A stretch of 64,000 nucleotides of DNA from Methylocystis iwaonis (GTDB lineage Bacteria > Pseudomonadota > Alphaproteobacteria > Rhizobiales > Beijerinckiaceae), in NCBI RefSeq assembly GCF_027925385.1, contig NZ_AP027146.1:1-64000 (forward strand). The letters run 5' to 3'. Of the stretch, positions 10,161 through 19,101 are shown one piece after another. Both the position numbers and the translations under genes were made by a program. The notes beneath the pieces were generated by a model that saw nothing but the letters and a program-made list of their open reading frames with translations, was not told the DNA's origin and ran no database searches. The first letter of the stretch is position 1. Every line of letters begins with the position of its first letter.

Positions 10161-11025
10161 GAGGGTGTTATGTACTTTGGTCGTTGATTGCCTTAGTAGA
10201 ATCGGATGTCTCCGATTCGGAAGCCTTATCCGTCTGACGTCAACGACGAAGAGTGGTCGCTGGTTGCGCCGTATCTGACGCTCATGGACGAAAGCGCGCC
10301 GCAGCGTCGACATTCGCTGCGCGAACTGTTCAACGGGCTACGTTACGTGCTGCGCTACGGCATCGCATGGCGCGCCATGCCTAATGATCTGCCGCCGTGG
10401 TCGGCCGTGTATCAGCAATCGCAGCGCTGGCTGGCGGCGGGCGTATTCGAGGCGCTGGCGCAGGATTTGCGCGCCGTCTTGCGCGTCGCCTCCGGGCGGG
10501 CTGCCGAGCCGACGGCGGCGATCATCGACAGCCGCACCTTGCGGTCGACCCCGGAGAGCGGCCCGCGAGCCGGTTATGACGGCGCAAAGCGCAAGCGTGG
10601 CTCGAAGCTGCACATGGCGGTCGACACATTGGGCCATCTACTGGCGCTGCATGTCACGCCGGCCAACGTCGACGACCGCGCCGAGGTCGGCAAGCTCATC
10701 GCAGCCGTGCAGGATGTGACAGGCGAAAGCGTCGAACTCGTTTATGTCGATCAGGGCTACACCGGCGAAAAGGCGTACGAGGCGGCAAAGGCGCAGGGCG
10801 CCGAGCTTTGCGTCGTCAAACTCGCCGAGGCGAAGAAGGGCTTCGTGCTGCTGCCCAAGCGCTGGGTGGTCGAGCGTTCATTCGCTTGGGCGACGCGATG
10901 CAGGCGGCTCGTCAAAGATTACGAGCGCTATGCTCAGACCCTCGCAGGACTACACGTCGTCGCTTTCGCATGTCTCATGCTCAAGCGCGCCGCGGAGTTC
11001 ATCATCCAGAGTGCATAACACCCTC
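10161..11025 (+). mobile_element. IS5-family insertion sequence, complete
   Basis: An element of about 865 bp with inverted repeats beginning GAGGGTGTTATG (10161-10172, and reversed at 11014-11025). Similarity continues to about 21 bp. It is flanked by TA on both sides, or CTAG if the first G is counted as target (10158-10161 and 11025-11028); both are known IS5-family duplications. One intact transposase gene lies inside. It is inserted between the dehalogenase and the decayed tni module. Confidence 0.92.
10206..11018 (+). CDS. IS5-family transposase
   Basis: 270 residues. An N-terminal DUF4096-type domain (SDVNDEEWSLVAPYL, then RELFNGLRYVLRYGIAWRAMP) precedes a DDE domain with the AAIIDSRTLRSTP, DQGYTGEKAY and KRWVVERSFAWATRCRRLVKDYE segments, which carry the DDE residues. 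It resembles the single-frame transposases of the IS5 family. It runs intact almost to the right inverted repeat. Confidence 0.94.
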   Translation: MSPIRKPYPSDVNDEEWSLVAPYLTLMDESAPQRRHSLRELFNGLRYVLRYGIAWRAMPNDLPPWSAVYQQSQRWLAAGVFEALAQDLRAVLRVASGRAAEPTAAIIDSRTLRSTPESGPRAGYDGAKRKRGSKLHMAVDTLGHLLALHVTPANVDDRAEVGKLIAAVQDVTGESVELVYVDQGYTGEKAYEAAKAQGAELCVVKLAEAKKGFVLLPKRWVVERSFAWATRCRRLVKDYERYAQTLAGLHVVAFACLMLKRAAEFIIQSA

Positions 11026-11113
11026 TAGGCTGTCACGTTGCACTTAATTGCAATAATGCGCCAGTTCTCGCCGGTCACTGCAGCAAATTGGAGAATCTTT
11101 TGGGGCAAAATTA

Positions 11114-11986
11114 TCAAATATGCTGCAATAATGATAATGCTGCAGACTCGGGCGGAATGCCGAGCATGGTCGTGGCGAGTTCGCTGAAGCGCGTACGGTT
11201 CTGACCAATGGTTTTGCTTTGCAGCCATCCCAGCATAGCCGGTCCCTCGCGATCGACGATCGAGACTCCCGCGAGAAGTGCAGTCCGGACGCATAGGGGC
11301 AAGATCGGGCTTGCCGGGGAAGGCAGCGAGACCTGGCTAGCCACGACAACGGAGTCCGTTTCCGGAACGATGAGGCCAAGAAGCCGGAAGCTACCGCTGC
11401 GCTTCAAATGTGTTGTTCGTGGGTCGCGTTGCATCAGCAGGAGACGCGCCAGTTCCAATGGCGGCGCCCAGCTTTGAACACCATGTTCCGCTTCGTCGTT
11501 AATCAGACGTTGGCCATTGAGCGCTTCGGTCCAATATGAGTTGATAGGTGACGCGATCGCATTCCCTTCATTGGCGCTAAGCGACGAACCGCATTGCGAG
11601 CATGTGATGCGCCATCCGAGAAGTTGACTTCGTCGCACAGGCTCCGGTTCATTCGAATTCGCCTGGCGTCGGCAATTCGCACAGAACTGCATTGACTTTG
11701 CAGCGATCAATCGATGCGACTCTGGGGAAAAATTTGCAAAACTCATCCGCCGAACGATGGACGCGTCCGTTCTGAACGTGTGAGCGATATGAGCGCCTTG
11801 TTCTGTAGTCAGGCCGAGATCGATCGCGCGCATCGCTGACGCATCAGACAGACAATGTCGAAGCATGGTGACAGGCGGAACGCCATAAAAGACGGCGTGC
11901 CGACAGATCCATGACGACAAAAGCTCATCTGTCATGGGTGGAAGCACGACCGGGAGTTGGCCGCAACGAGGAAGTTCCGGCGTCAT
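11114..11986 (-). CDS. tniQ: TniQ-family transposition protein
   Basis: About 290 residues of the TniQ family, which guides target choice in Tn5053/Tn402- and Tn7-like transposition. It has the N-terminal LPPMTDELLSSWICRHAVFYG segment and a zinc ribbon formed by CANCRR and CSQCGS. ATG 11986 is chosen because it overlaps the tniB stop (ATGA). The gene is open, but its partners are not: tniB is broken and tniA is absent. It is therefore probably no longer functional in transposition. Confidence 0.85.
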   Translation of the reverse strand: MTPELPRCGQLPVVLPPMTDELLSSWICRHAVFYGVPPVTMLRHCLSDASAMRAIDLGLTTEQGAHIAHTFRTDASIVRRMSFANFSPESHRLIAAKSMQFCANCRRQANSNEPEPVRRSQLLGWRITCSQCGSSLSANEGNAIASPINSYWTEALNGQRLINDEAEHGVQSWAPPLELARLLLMQRDPRTTHLKRSGSFRLLGLIVPETDSVVVASQVSLPSPASPILPLCVRTALLAGVSIVDREGPAMLGWLQSKTIGQNRTRFSELATTMLGIPPESAALSLLQHI

Positions 11987-12796
11987 GCGAATGCCGCTTC
12001 CATATCGATTTCCGGCCGCCAACTCTCGACGGCCTCGTCGCAGATTTGCTCTCTTCCAGTTTCAACCGCCTCTACGGCGAGATTGTTGATCAAATGGAAG
12101 ATGTTTGCCGTGATGCCCTCGGTCACCTGCAGCATCCAACGCAATGAATTCGGGCTGAGCACGGACGGATTGCGTAACGGCGTGTTGCGCAGAATGGACG
12201 CGACGAGCGCTTCAAATTGTTCATCCGCCGCCCAACGGTTCAACGTGAACTGTTCAAAACGGCGGGCGAGTTGAACATCGCCGCTGATCGCTTCACGCGC
12301 TTCGTTGACGCCAAAGCAGACGAGCGAGATTTGGAGGCGATTGCTCAAGAATCGAAGGGTGTTGAGCACAACCCTCTGTTCCCGATAGGAGCCCGCGAGA
12401 ATATTATGGACTTCGTCGATAACGAGCACCTGAACGCCGATCGCCTCCATGATCCGCAATGCAGACTGCTCCATCGGCGCAATGTCTGCACGGGAGGCGC
12501 TGTGGCGCGCCGAGGAGCGTGAGCAGTTCAGCATAGAAGCGGCGTTCTCCAGGTCGACTGGTCATCTCCATCGCGAGCACAGGCGTTCGGAGCGCTCCCG
12601 TGACCGCATTGAAGCCCGCCGGGTGTTCGTCACGGAATCGCTTCATGATCATGGTTTTGCCCATGCCGCTGTCGCCATAAATCGCAACGGATGGCATCCT
12701 CGTTCCCCGAGGATGGTCGAGCAGGAGCCCCAAACGGTCGAGGGCCTGTTTGGCCCGCGGATACAGCACCCAGCGGCGCGTGAGGGAAAGCCACAA
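11983..12796 (-). pseudogene. tniB: TniB-like AAA ATPase, frameshifted and N-terminally truncated
   Basis: The first part (about 12490-12796) carries YPRAKQALDRL and the Walker A GDSGMGKT. The second (from about 12500 down to 11983) carries the Walker B VLVIDEVHNIL and sensor regions. They lie in different frames that switch near 12500, just after ELLTLLGAP, so one indel breaks the gene. The N-terminus also lacks the residues that usually precede WxxYPRA and is cut by a stop a few codons upstream. With no tniA nearby, the module is a relic. Confidence 0.85.
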
Positions 12797-12973
12797 AATT
12801 TGGTCTGAATTAGACTAGACGGTGCGGTTTATGGTAGCTGCCGCGAAGGTCAAAATCGAGCGCTCATCTGGAAGTTTATGGGGGCTTTTCGTCGGGACGG
12901 AGGGCCCAACGACTCCAGACTTTGTCGCTTCTTGGCGGTGAGCATAGTGTTAGAGTATGGATTGGTTTCTCCG

Positions 12974-13019
12974 TGACGGGTTGACGGGAGAGAGGCTCCC
13001 GGTTCTCCGTCGCGGAGAG
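12974..13019 (+). promoter_or_regulatory. Structured leader of the DUF932 gene, copy A of a repeated element
   Basis: Contains GGGAGAGAGGCTCCC, which can fold as a hairpin, then CTCCGTCGCGGAG, a second hairpin, directly before the start codon at 13024. A closely similar sequence precedes the ParB-like gene at 14389. The ribosome-binding site is inside or next to the second hairpin, so shared translational or autogenous control is plausible. Confidence 0.5.
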
Positions 13020-13023
13020 GACC

Positions 13024-14220
13024 ATGATGCAATCAGATATGCTCAACAACGCCCGCGGGTTCACCGGTGCCTACAAGGTAGATTCTAGCCGCGGCGAGCG
13101 CATTGGCCGCGTGTCGTCAGAGTGGTTTTCCAGGCCTTCTGACGAGCGCTACCTCTCCCTGTCGGATCTGTTCGCCGCCGTGCGTGGCCGCACTGAGTGT
13201 AGCCGCACGCGGACAATCGAGAGCGCCGCGATCCGGATGCAAGCGGACCGCGACGACGCTGAACGCCTTTTACTTGCAATGCCGGGTTCAGACAATCCAG
13301 TCGCCATGACGCATTGGAGTTTCAGCCAGCTCGCGACCCTCGTCGGCGCGCCGGCGGCTTACCTTCGCCTGCTCCCGGCCCCGCTCGCCGGGATCAATCT
13401 GCAGTATGGCTTGACTGCCCATCGCGCCGAGCAAGTCAAGACACTGGAGATCGAAAGCGGCCGCGTTGAGTTGCGCGCGGTGACCGGTCCCGACTATGGC
13501 CGAATCTACGACCATGAGCTCGTCTCCGCCGTCCAGCGCATCGCTGGCGATGGCGTGGGCGACACCCGCTGGAAAGTGCCGGGCGTTCTCGACTGGTCGA
13601 CTGGGATCTACAATCCCCATGTCGACGTCACCGAGGAGACAACGACGCTCTATGCCTCCGACCGCGATGTCTTCCTCTTTCTCGTCGACGACTTGAACCC
13701 GATTGAAGCTGGCCGCCTTGCCGACGGCTCGCCCGATCTCTTCTTCCGCGGCTTCTACTGCTGGAATTCAGAAGTGGGGGCGAAGACGCTGGGAATTGCA
13801 AGCTTTTATCTGCGCGCCGTGTGTCAAAACCGTAATCTGTGGGGCGTTGAGGATTTCGAGGAGATTACGATCCGCCACTCAAAATACGCCGCCGCACGCT
13901 TCGCGCATGAGGCGGCGCCGGCGTTGACCCGATTCGCCAATTCCTCACCCCTGCCCTTCATCAACGGCGTCAAGGCGGCGCGGCAGCGGATCGTCGCTCG
14001 CAGCGATGACGACCGCTCGGAATTCTTGCGCAAGCGCGGGTTCTCGAAAACCGAGACGGCGAAGATCATCCAGGCGGTCCTGACCGAAGAGGGCCGCAAG
14101 CCGGAGAGCGTCTTCGATTTCGTGCAAGGCATCACGGCTGTCGCGCGCGGGAAGACCCACCAGGATGCCCGGCTCGATTTCGAGGCGCGCGCCAAGAAAC
14201 TCTTCGAGCGCGCCTCCTGA
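13024..14220 (+). CDS. DUF932 domain protein (plasmid backbone)
   Basis: 398 residues matching the DUF932 family, common on conjugative plasmids and phages of Proteobacteria. Recognisable segments are TTLYASDRDVFLFLVDD and FFRGFYCWNSEVGAKTLGIASFYLRAVCQNRNLWG in the middle. The function of the family is not established. It is the first gene of the run DUF932 / ParB-like / Toprim primase. It shares a near-identical structured leader with the ParB-like gene 168 bases downstream. Two consecutive ATGs (13024, 13027) are equally possible starts. Confidence 0.85.
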   Translation: MMQSDMLNNARGFTGAYKVDSSRGERIGRVSSEWFSRPSDERYLSLSDLFAAVRGRTECSRTRTIESAAIRMQADRDDAERLLLAMPGSDNPVAMTHWSFSQLATLVGAPAAYLRLLPAPLAGINLQYGLTAHRAEQVKTLEIESGRVELRAVTGPDYGRIYDHELVSAVQRIAGDGVGDTRWKVPGVLDWSTGIYNPHVDVTEETTTLYASDRDVFLFLVDDLNPIEAGRLADGSPDLFFRGFYCWNSEVGAKTLGIASFYLRAVCQNRNLWGVEDFEEITIRHSKYAAARFAHEAAPALTRFANSSPLPFINGVKAARQRIVARSDDDRSEFLRKRGFSKTETAKIIQAVLTEEGRKPESVFDFVQGITAVARGKTHQDARLDFEARAKKLFERAS

Positions 14221-14331
14221 CATCCACGTCGTTGAAAGCTTTTCGTGCAGCCTGCAGCTGTCGCGGAGGCTCCCGACCCGATTAAGTTTTCGCGGCGTCG
14301 TCCTCAAGAGTTAGAGGGCGGCGCTGCGCTT

Positions 14332-14380
14332 CGTGACGGTTGCAAGTCGAGAGAGAGGCTCTCGGTCGCCCGTCGCGGAG
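14332..14380 (+). promoter_or_regulatory. Structured leader of the ParB-like gene, copy B of a repeated element
   Basis: Matches the leader upstream of 13024: CGTGACGG-TTG, then GAGAGAGGCTCTC (self-complementary arms), then CCGTCGCGGAG just before the start codon at 14389. Base differences keep the hairpin pairing (CTCCC versus CTCTC with matching changes), which supports selection on structure. Confidence 0.5.
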
Positions 14381-14388
14381 TTGAAGAA

Positions 14389-16530
14389 ATGACAAAGTCG
14401 GTGCAGAAAATCCAGTTGAGCGCCTCACGCGATATCCCCTTCAACAAGCTGGTGCTATCGCAGGCGAATGTCCGCCGCATCAAGGCGGGCGTCTCGATCG
14501 AAGAGCTGGCGGAAGATATTGCCCGTCGAACGCTCTTGCAGAGCATCACCGTGCGGCCGGTGCTCGACGATCAAGGCGCCGAAACCGGCATGTTCGAAAT
14601 CCCCGCCGGCGGGCGCCGTTACCGAGCGCTGGAGCTTCTCGTGAAGCAGAAGCGCCTGGCCCGCAACGCCCCTATCCCTTGCGTGGTGCGGACAGACGGA
14701 ATCGCGGAAGAAGACAGTCTTGCGGAAAACGTCCAACGTGCGCCGCTGCATCCGCTCGATCAGTTCCGCGCGTTCCTGACCTTGCGCGAGAAAGGAAATA
14801 GCGAGGAGGAGATCGCCGCCGCCTTCTTCGTCAGCGTCGCAGTCGTCAAACAGCGCTTGCGGCTGGCCTCGGTGTCACCTGCGCTTCTCGATGTCTATGC
14901 CGAGGACGGCATGACCCTCGACCAGCTGATGGCCTTCACGGTGAACCCCGACCATGAGCGCCAGGAACAGGTCTGGGAGGCGATCCAGCGCTCCTACAAC
15001 AAGGAAGCCTATCAGATCCGCCGGCTTCTCACCGAGGACGCTGTCCGCGCCTCCGACAAACGGGCGCTCTACGCGGCGGAGGACTACAACGCCGCCGGCG
15101 GGCCGATCATGCGCGACCTCTTCCAGAGCGACGACGGCGGCTGGCTCCAGGACGTTCCCCTGCTCGAACGGCTCGTCGCCGAGAAGCTGGCCCGCGACGC
15201 CGAGCCCCTTCGGGCGGAAGGCTGGAAATGGGTCGAGACGGCCATCGATTTCCCTTACGGTCACACCTATGGGCTCCGCCATCTTCAGGGCGAGCGCCAG
15301 CCTTTAACCGAGGACGAAGCAGCGGCTCGCGAGGCGCTCCGGAACGAGGCCGAACAATTGGAAGCGGCGTATTCGGAGGCGGAAGAAATCCCCAACGAGG
15401 TCGACGCGCGTCTCGCCGAGATTGAGGCGGCGCTCGAAGCTTTCGAGGATCGCCTGGTTCTCTATGCCCCAGAGGAGATCGCCCGCGCCGGCGTCTTTCT
15501 AAGCATCGATGGGAGCGGACGTCCGCGGGTCGAGCGCGGCTATGTGCGGCCGGAGGACGAAGCTCCAATCGAAGAACCTGAGACGCCCGCGGTCGAGACC
15601 GGGGCGGCGAGCTACGCCGCGCGTGCAGAGACTTCTGTCTCCTCTTGTAGCGAACTCGACGAGAACGCAGACGGGCGATCTGCGACCGCTGCGGACGAGG
15701 AGGAAGAAGGGCTCAGGCCCCTGCCCGACAAATTGCTCACCGAGTTGACGGCCTATCGTACGCTGGCGCTGCGCGAGGCGGTCGGCAAGGATCCGGCGAT
15801 CGCACACCTCTTGGCCCTCCACGCCATGTGCCTGCGGCTTTTCTATCGGTACGCCGTAGATAATTGCCTTGAGATCGAGGCCAAAAACGTCTCCTTCGGC
15901 GCCCAGGCGCCGGGACTCTCCGACACGCCGCTCGCGGCAAAGGTCGACGCCCGCCATCTCGACTGGTACCAGCAATTGCCGGCGGAGCCGCAGGACCTGT
16001 GGGACGTACTGCCGACCTTCGATGCCGATACCCGCCAGCGTCTGTTCGCGCACTGTGTCTCTCTGACCCTGAACGCCGTGCACGAGCCCTGGAGCCGCCG
16101 GCCACGGGCAATCGCCCATGCCGACCGTCTCGCCTCGGCGCTCTCTCTCGACGTCGCAGGAACGGGGTGGACACCCACGGTCGACAATTTCCTCGGCCGG
16201 GTCACCAAGGCGCGCATTGTCCAGGCAGTTCGCGAGGCGAAAGGCGCCGATGTCGCCCGACGGATCGAGACGCTCAAGAAGGGCGATATGGCGCGGGAAG
16301 CGGAAACGCTTCTGACAGGCGCGGGCTGGCTGCCCGAGCCGCTGCGAACCCCGGGCCACGGGCCGCACGCTTCATTGGAAGCAAGCTCTTCTTCAGCGCC
16401 GGAGGAAGCCGCGGCGATCGAGGAAGGCGCAACGGCGGAAGGCGATCCCGCCTTCGACGAAATTGTTGCGTCTGATGACGATGCCGAGCCGGCGCCGGTC
16501 GACGACGTTCAAAGCGTCGCCGCCGAGTAG
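14389..16530 (+). CDS. ParB/Spo0J-like nuclease-domain protein, large plasmid form
   Basis: 713 residues. The N-terminal ~110 residues are a ParB/sulfiredoxin-like domain (NVRRIKAGVSIEELAEDIARRTLLQSITVRPV, then the GGRRYRALELL segment). A helical region follows with an HTH-like stretch (EEEIAAAFFVSVAVVKQRLRLASVSP). The long C-terminal extension is acidic and rich in alanine and glutamate. ATG 14389 is preferred; the open frame upstream lacks family similarity and contains the leader element. Such long ParB-like proteins are frequent on conjugative plasmids and are not necessarily partition proteins. An intrinsic terminator follows. Confidence 0.85.
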   Translation: MTKSVQKIQLSASRDIPFNKLVLSQANVRRIKAGVSIEELAEDIARRTLLQSITVRPVLDDQGAETGMFEIPAGGRRYRALELLVKQKRLARNAPIPCVVRTDGIAEEDSLAENVQRAPLHPLDQFRAFLTLREKGNSEEEIAAAFFVSVAVVKQRLRLASVSPALLDVYAEDGMTLDQLMAFTVNPDHERQEQVWEAIQRSYNKEAYQIRRLLTEDAVRASDKRALYAAEDYNAAGGPIMRDLFQSDDGGWLQDVPLLERLVAEKLARDAEPLRAEGWKWVETAIDFPYGHTYGLRHLQGERQPLTEDEAAAREALRNEAEQLEAAYSEAEEIPNEVDARLAEIEAALEAFEDRLVLYAPEEIARAGVFLSIDGSGRPRVERGYVRPEDEAPIEEPETPAVETGAASYAARAETSVSSCSELDENADGRSATAADEEEEGLRPLPDKLLTELTAYRTLALREAVGKDPAIAHLLALHAMCLRLFYRYAVDNCLEIEAKNVSFGAQAPGLSDTPLAAKVDARHLDWYQQLPAEPQDLWDVLPTFDADTRQRLFAHCVSLTLNAVHEPWSRRPRAIAHADRLASALSLDVAGTGWTPTVDNFLGRVTKARIVQAVREAKGADVARRIETLKKGDMAREAETLLTGAGWLPEPLRTPGHGPHASLEASSSSAPEEAAAIEEGATAEGDPAFDEIVASDDDAEPAPVDDVQSVAAE

Positions 16531-16554
16531 ACCTTCAAGAGGTCAACTGCGCAT

Positions 16555-16587
16555 GGGCTCGCCAGAAATGGCGGGCCCTTTTTTTGT
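16555..16587 (+). terminator. Rho-independent terminator after the ParB-like gene
   Basis: GGGCTCGCCA-GAAA-TGGCGGGCCC, a 10-bp stem with one G-U pair and a GAAA tetraloop, followed by seven T residues. It lies between the ParB-like stop codon and the ribosome-binding site (GGAGGAGA) of the primase-like gene, so that gene needs read-through or its own promoter. Confidence 0.9.
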
Positions 16588-16600
16588 TGGAGGAGATTCC

Positions 16601-17644
16601 ATGTCGAGTTCAGTTGCGTCGGATTTGTCGCGCCGCCTTGCCCAGGACGCCGAGGCGGTCTGCCGATACTATTTGTCGAACGGGCGCCGCCACGGCCGTT
16701 ACTGGATCGTTGGCGACGCCCGCAATACGCCGGGTCGCAGCCTGTTCGTTCGGTTGACGGGTCCAGAGAGCGGCAAGGGCGCAGCGGGGCATTGGACTGA
16801 TGCGGCCTCGGGCGACTACGGCGACCTCCTGGACGTTATTCGCGAAAGCGTGGGTCTGAAAGATTTCTCGGACGTTCTCGACGAAGCGCGGCGATTCCTC
16901 AGCCTGCCACGCGCTGATCCACGGTCGAAGCAGAGGCTCGATCGCAAACAGCGGCCGACAGGCTCTCCGGATTCGGCGCGCCGCCTGTTTGCCTTGTCAC
17001 GGCCGATCGCCGGCACATTGGCCGAGCGCTATCTGCATCATCGGGGGATCGCAACGCCACGGAATCTCGAAAGCCTCCGTTTTCATCCACGCTGCTACTA
17101 TCGATCCGGGGACGGGTTCGCCCCTGAAACCTGGCCCGCGATGATCGCGGCGGTCACCGATCGCGACAACAAGATCACCGGCGTGCATCGCACATGGCTC
17201 GACAGATCGGGGCGCGGCAAGGCGCCGATCGCCTCCCCTCGACGCGCCATGGGCGAGTTGCTCGGCCATGGCGTCCGATTTGGCGGGCCGCTCGACGTGA
17301 TGGCGGCTGGCGAAGGGATCGAAACCGTGCTCTCGGTTCGATGTCTTCTGTCCAGCATGCCGATGATCGCGGCGCTCTCTTCCGCCCATCTCGCCGCTAT
17401 CCATTTCCCTCAGACCTTGCGCCGCCTTTATGTCCTGCGCGACAAGGACTCCGCCGGCGAAAGGGCATCAGTGACCCTTCTTGACCGCGCGACGGCCGCG
17501 GGAATTGAGGCCGTCGTTCTCACCTCCGAACTTGGCGACTTCAACGATGATCTCCGCCGCCTTTGCAAGGCCCGGTTGCAAGCGGCGATCAGAGGCCAAC
17601 TCGCCCCTCAGGACATCAGCCGGTTCATGAGGCCGGTGCGGTGA
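16601..17644 (+). CDS. Toprim-domain primase-like protein
   Basis: 347 residues. The N-terminal part (to about residue 150) resembles the DUF7146/zinc-binding region of plasmid and phage primases (RYWIVGDARNTPGRSLFVRL, then GHWTDAASGDYGDLLDVI). The C-terminal part is a Toprim domain: VMAAGEGIETVLS supplies the acidic glutamate and LYVLRDKDSAGE the DxD motif. It probably acts in plasmid DNA replication or primes complementary-strand synthesis after conjugation. ATG 16601 has a strong GGAGGAGA site 5 bases upstream. No helicase domain is fused. Confidence 0.85.
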   Translation: MSSSVASDLSRRLAQDAEAVCRYYLSNGRRHGRYWIVGDARNTPGRSLFVRLTGPESGKGAAGHWTDAASGDYGDLLDVIRESVGLKDFSDVLDEARRFLSLPRADPRSKQRLDRKQRPTGSPDSARRLFALSRPIAGTLAERYLHHRGIATPRNLESLRFHPRCYYRSGDGFAPETWPAMIAAVTDRDNKITGVHRTWLDRSGRGKAPIASPRRAMGELLGHGVRFGGPLDVMAAGEGIETVLSVRCLLSSMPMIAALSSAHLAAIHFPQTLRRLYVLRDKDSAGERASVTLLDRATAAGIEAVVLTSELGDFNDDLRRLCKARLQAAIRGQLAPQDISRFMRPVR

Positions 17645-17792
17645 TGTCGGCTTGCGACGCAAGGAGCGCCCCATCCCCTGCCCTCACTCGATTGCATTAA
17701 TTATCTTCTTTTCCTTCTCGGAGCCTGCCGCGTCCCGGCCTTCTGAGAGGGCGACCCTTGCGTCGGGCGCGCCGGCTTAGGCAATGGCTGCG

Positions 17793-17851
17793 GCCGGCTA
17801 TTTTCCGTCGCGCCCTGCGGGCGCTTTACAGCGCGAACCAAAATAGCCGGC
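17793..17851. repeat. 12-bp inverted repeat with structured loop upstream of the DUF2493 gene
   Basis: GCCGGCTATTTT (17793-17804) is perfectly complementary to AAAATAGCCGGC (17840-17851). The 35-base loop contains a smaller GCGCCctgcGGGCGC hairpin. It sits in a 332-bp gap with no gene, about 125 bases before the DUF2493 start. The rest of the gap is GC-rich without a recognisable gene. The fold could matter in single-stranded transferred DNA (see findings). Confidence 0.6.
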
Positions 17852-17976
17852 GCTTCGCCATCCTTCGCTACGCTGCGGCCGGTCGCTGCGCGCCCGGTGC
17901 CAGCCGGTCCCGCCCGCGCCTTCTGTCGCCACGAAGGCCGCGAGGGTCGCGGCCGATCCGACGAAGGAGAGCGCCA

Positions 17977-18915
17977 ATGACGACCAAATTCAACGACCAA
18001 GGCCTCGAGACAATTCCTGCCGCCTCCTCGACCGAGCGCGTTCTCGCCGAGCTTCAACTCTATGGCTACCGGCCCTTCCAGGACGAGCCCGACCCCCGGC
18101 CGCTGCCCGACGCCCAAGCGATTACCGGCGCCGTCGCTGACATCTTCGATGCCCTCCTGGTGACATTCACGGACACGCGTCTGGAGCCCGATCTCGAGGA
18201 ACTGCTCTGGTCGACTGTCAACCTCTTCCACCGGGCAGTGCTTCGCGTTGAGCGGGAGCTCGACGACAATGAGCAGGCACAGCGGCGCAGCCAAAAGGAA
18301 CAGGACGGCTCGGAAATCCGCTCGGTGGAGCTGGAGCGCCTGATCTGCGAGGGGCAAACGCTGCTCGAACGCCGCGACAGCCTGGAACTCTTCCGCGACC
18401 AAGCCGCCGACGCCTTCGAAGTGCACACTGGCTCGTCCTGGCGTCCCCGCTCGGGCTCCAAGGTGAATCATCGATCCTTGACGGCCGCCATGATCGACAG
18501 CCGCGACTTTCTCGCCGCCAAGCGCCGGATAGAGTCTGAGCCGCTCCTTCCGGCCGGGCCGCGGATCGCTTTCACCGGCGGGCTCGACTTCAACGACCAT
18601 CGCGCGATCTGGGATCGCCTCGACAAGGCTCTCGCCAAACATCCCGGCATGGTGCTGTTGCATGGCGGGTCGCCCAAGGGAGCGGAACTCATTGCCTCCT
18701 GCTGGGCGAATAATCGCAAAGTCACGCAGATAGCGTTCAAGCCAGACTGGACCCGCCACGCCAAGGCGGCCCCCTTCAAGCGCAACGATCAGATCCTCGA
18801 GACACTCCCAATAGGTGTCATCGTCTTCCCCGGCTCGGGCGTTTCCGCAAATCTTGCCGACAAGGCGCGCAAGCTCGGCATCCCGGTGTGGAGGTTCGAG
18901 GACGGCGGCGCATGA
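17977..18915 (+). CDS. DUF2493 (SLOG-superfamily) domain protein
   Basis: 312 residues. The N-terminal ~190 residues are mostly helical, with an acidic stretch and QAADAFEVHTGSSWRPRSGS near the junction. The C-terminal ~120 residues are a DUF2493 domain: IAFTGGLDFNDHRAIWDRLDKAL, then LLHGGSPKGAELIASCWA and PGSGVSANLADKARKLGIPVW, a Rossmann-like fold of the YspA/SLOG group predicted to bind nucleotides. Role unknown; frequent next to plasmid ssb genes. ATG 17977 has an AAGGAGA site 6 bases upstream. Confidence 0.82.
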   Translation: MTTKFNDQGLETIPAASSTERVLAELQLYGYRPFQDEPDPRPLPDAQAITGAVADIFDALLVTFTDTRLEPDLEELLWSTVNLFHRAVLRVERELDDNEQAQRRSQKEQDGSEIRSVELERLICEGQTLLERRDSLELFRDQAADAFEVHTGSSWRPRSGSKVNHRSLTAAMIDSRDFLAAKRRIESEPLLPAGPRIAFTGGLDFNDHRAIWDRLDKALAKHPGMVLLHGGSPKGAELIASCWANNRKVTQIAFKPDWTRHAKAAPFKRNDQILETLPIGVIVFPGSGVSANLADKARKLGIPVWRFEDGGA

Positions 18916-19056
18916 GCGCCGTCCATCTTCTCGTTGCGACCCGGCGACGATTTTCGCTCGAGTCATGCGACGCTCGATCGCATCTTGGACAATGACGGAT
19001 TCAAGCATGGCCATGGTCCAGAGGGATGGAAAGCGCCTTCCGAACGTTGCGGCGCT

Positions 19057-19080
19057 ATGCTAAAATATATGATATAGCAT
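19057..19080. promoter_or_regulatory. AT-rich palindromic promoter/operator motif, site 1 (ssb)
   Basis: ATGCTA and TAGCAT arms enclose an AT-only core (AAATATAT...GATA), ending 21 bases before the ssb start. It shares CTAAAATATA and TATAG elements with about ten other sites in the window and can supply an alphaproteobacterial -10 box. Confidence 0.6.
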
Positions 19081-19101
19081 TCAGCAGCGGACGCAAGCGC
19101 C

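Noticed and set aside
17701..19014. Minus-strand frame opposite the DUF2493 gene
   Set aside because: No start signal or family; DUF2493 on the other strand is clearly coding.
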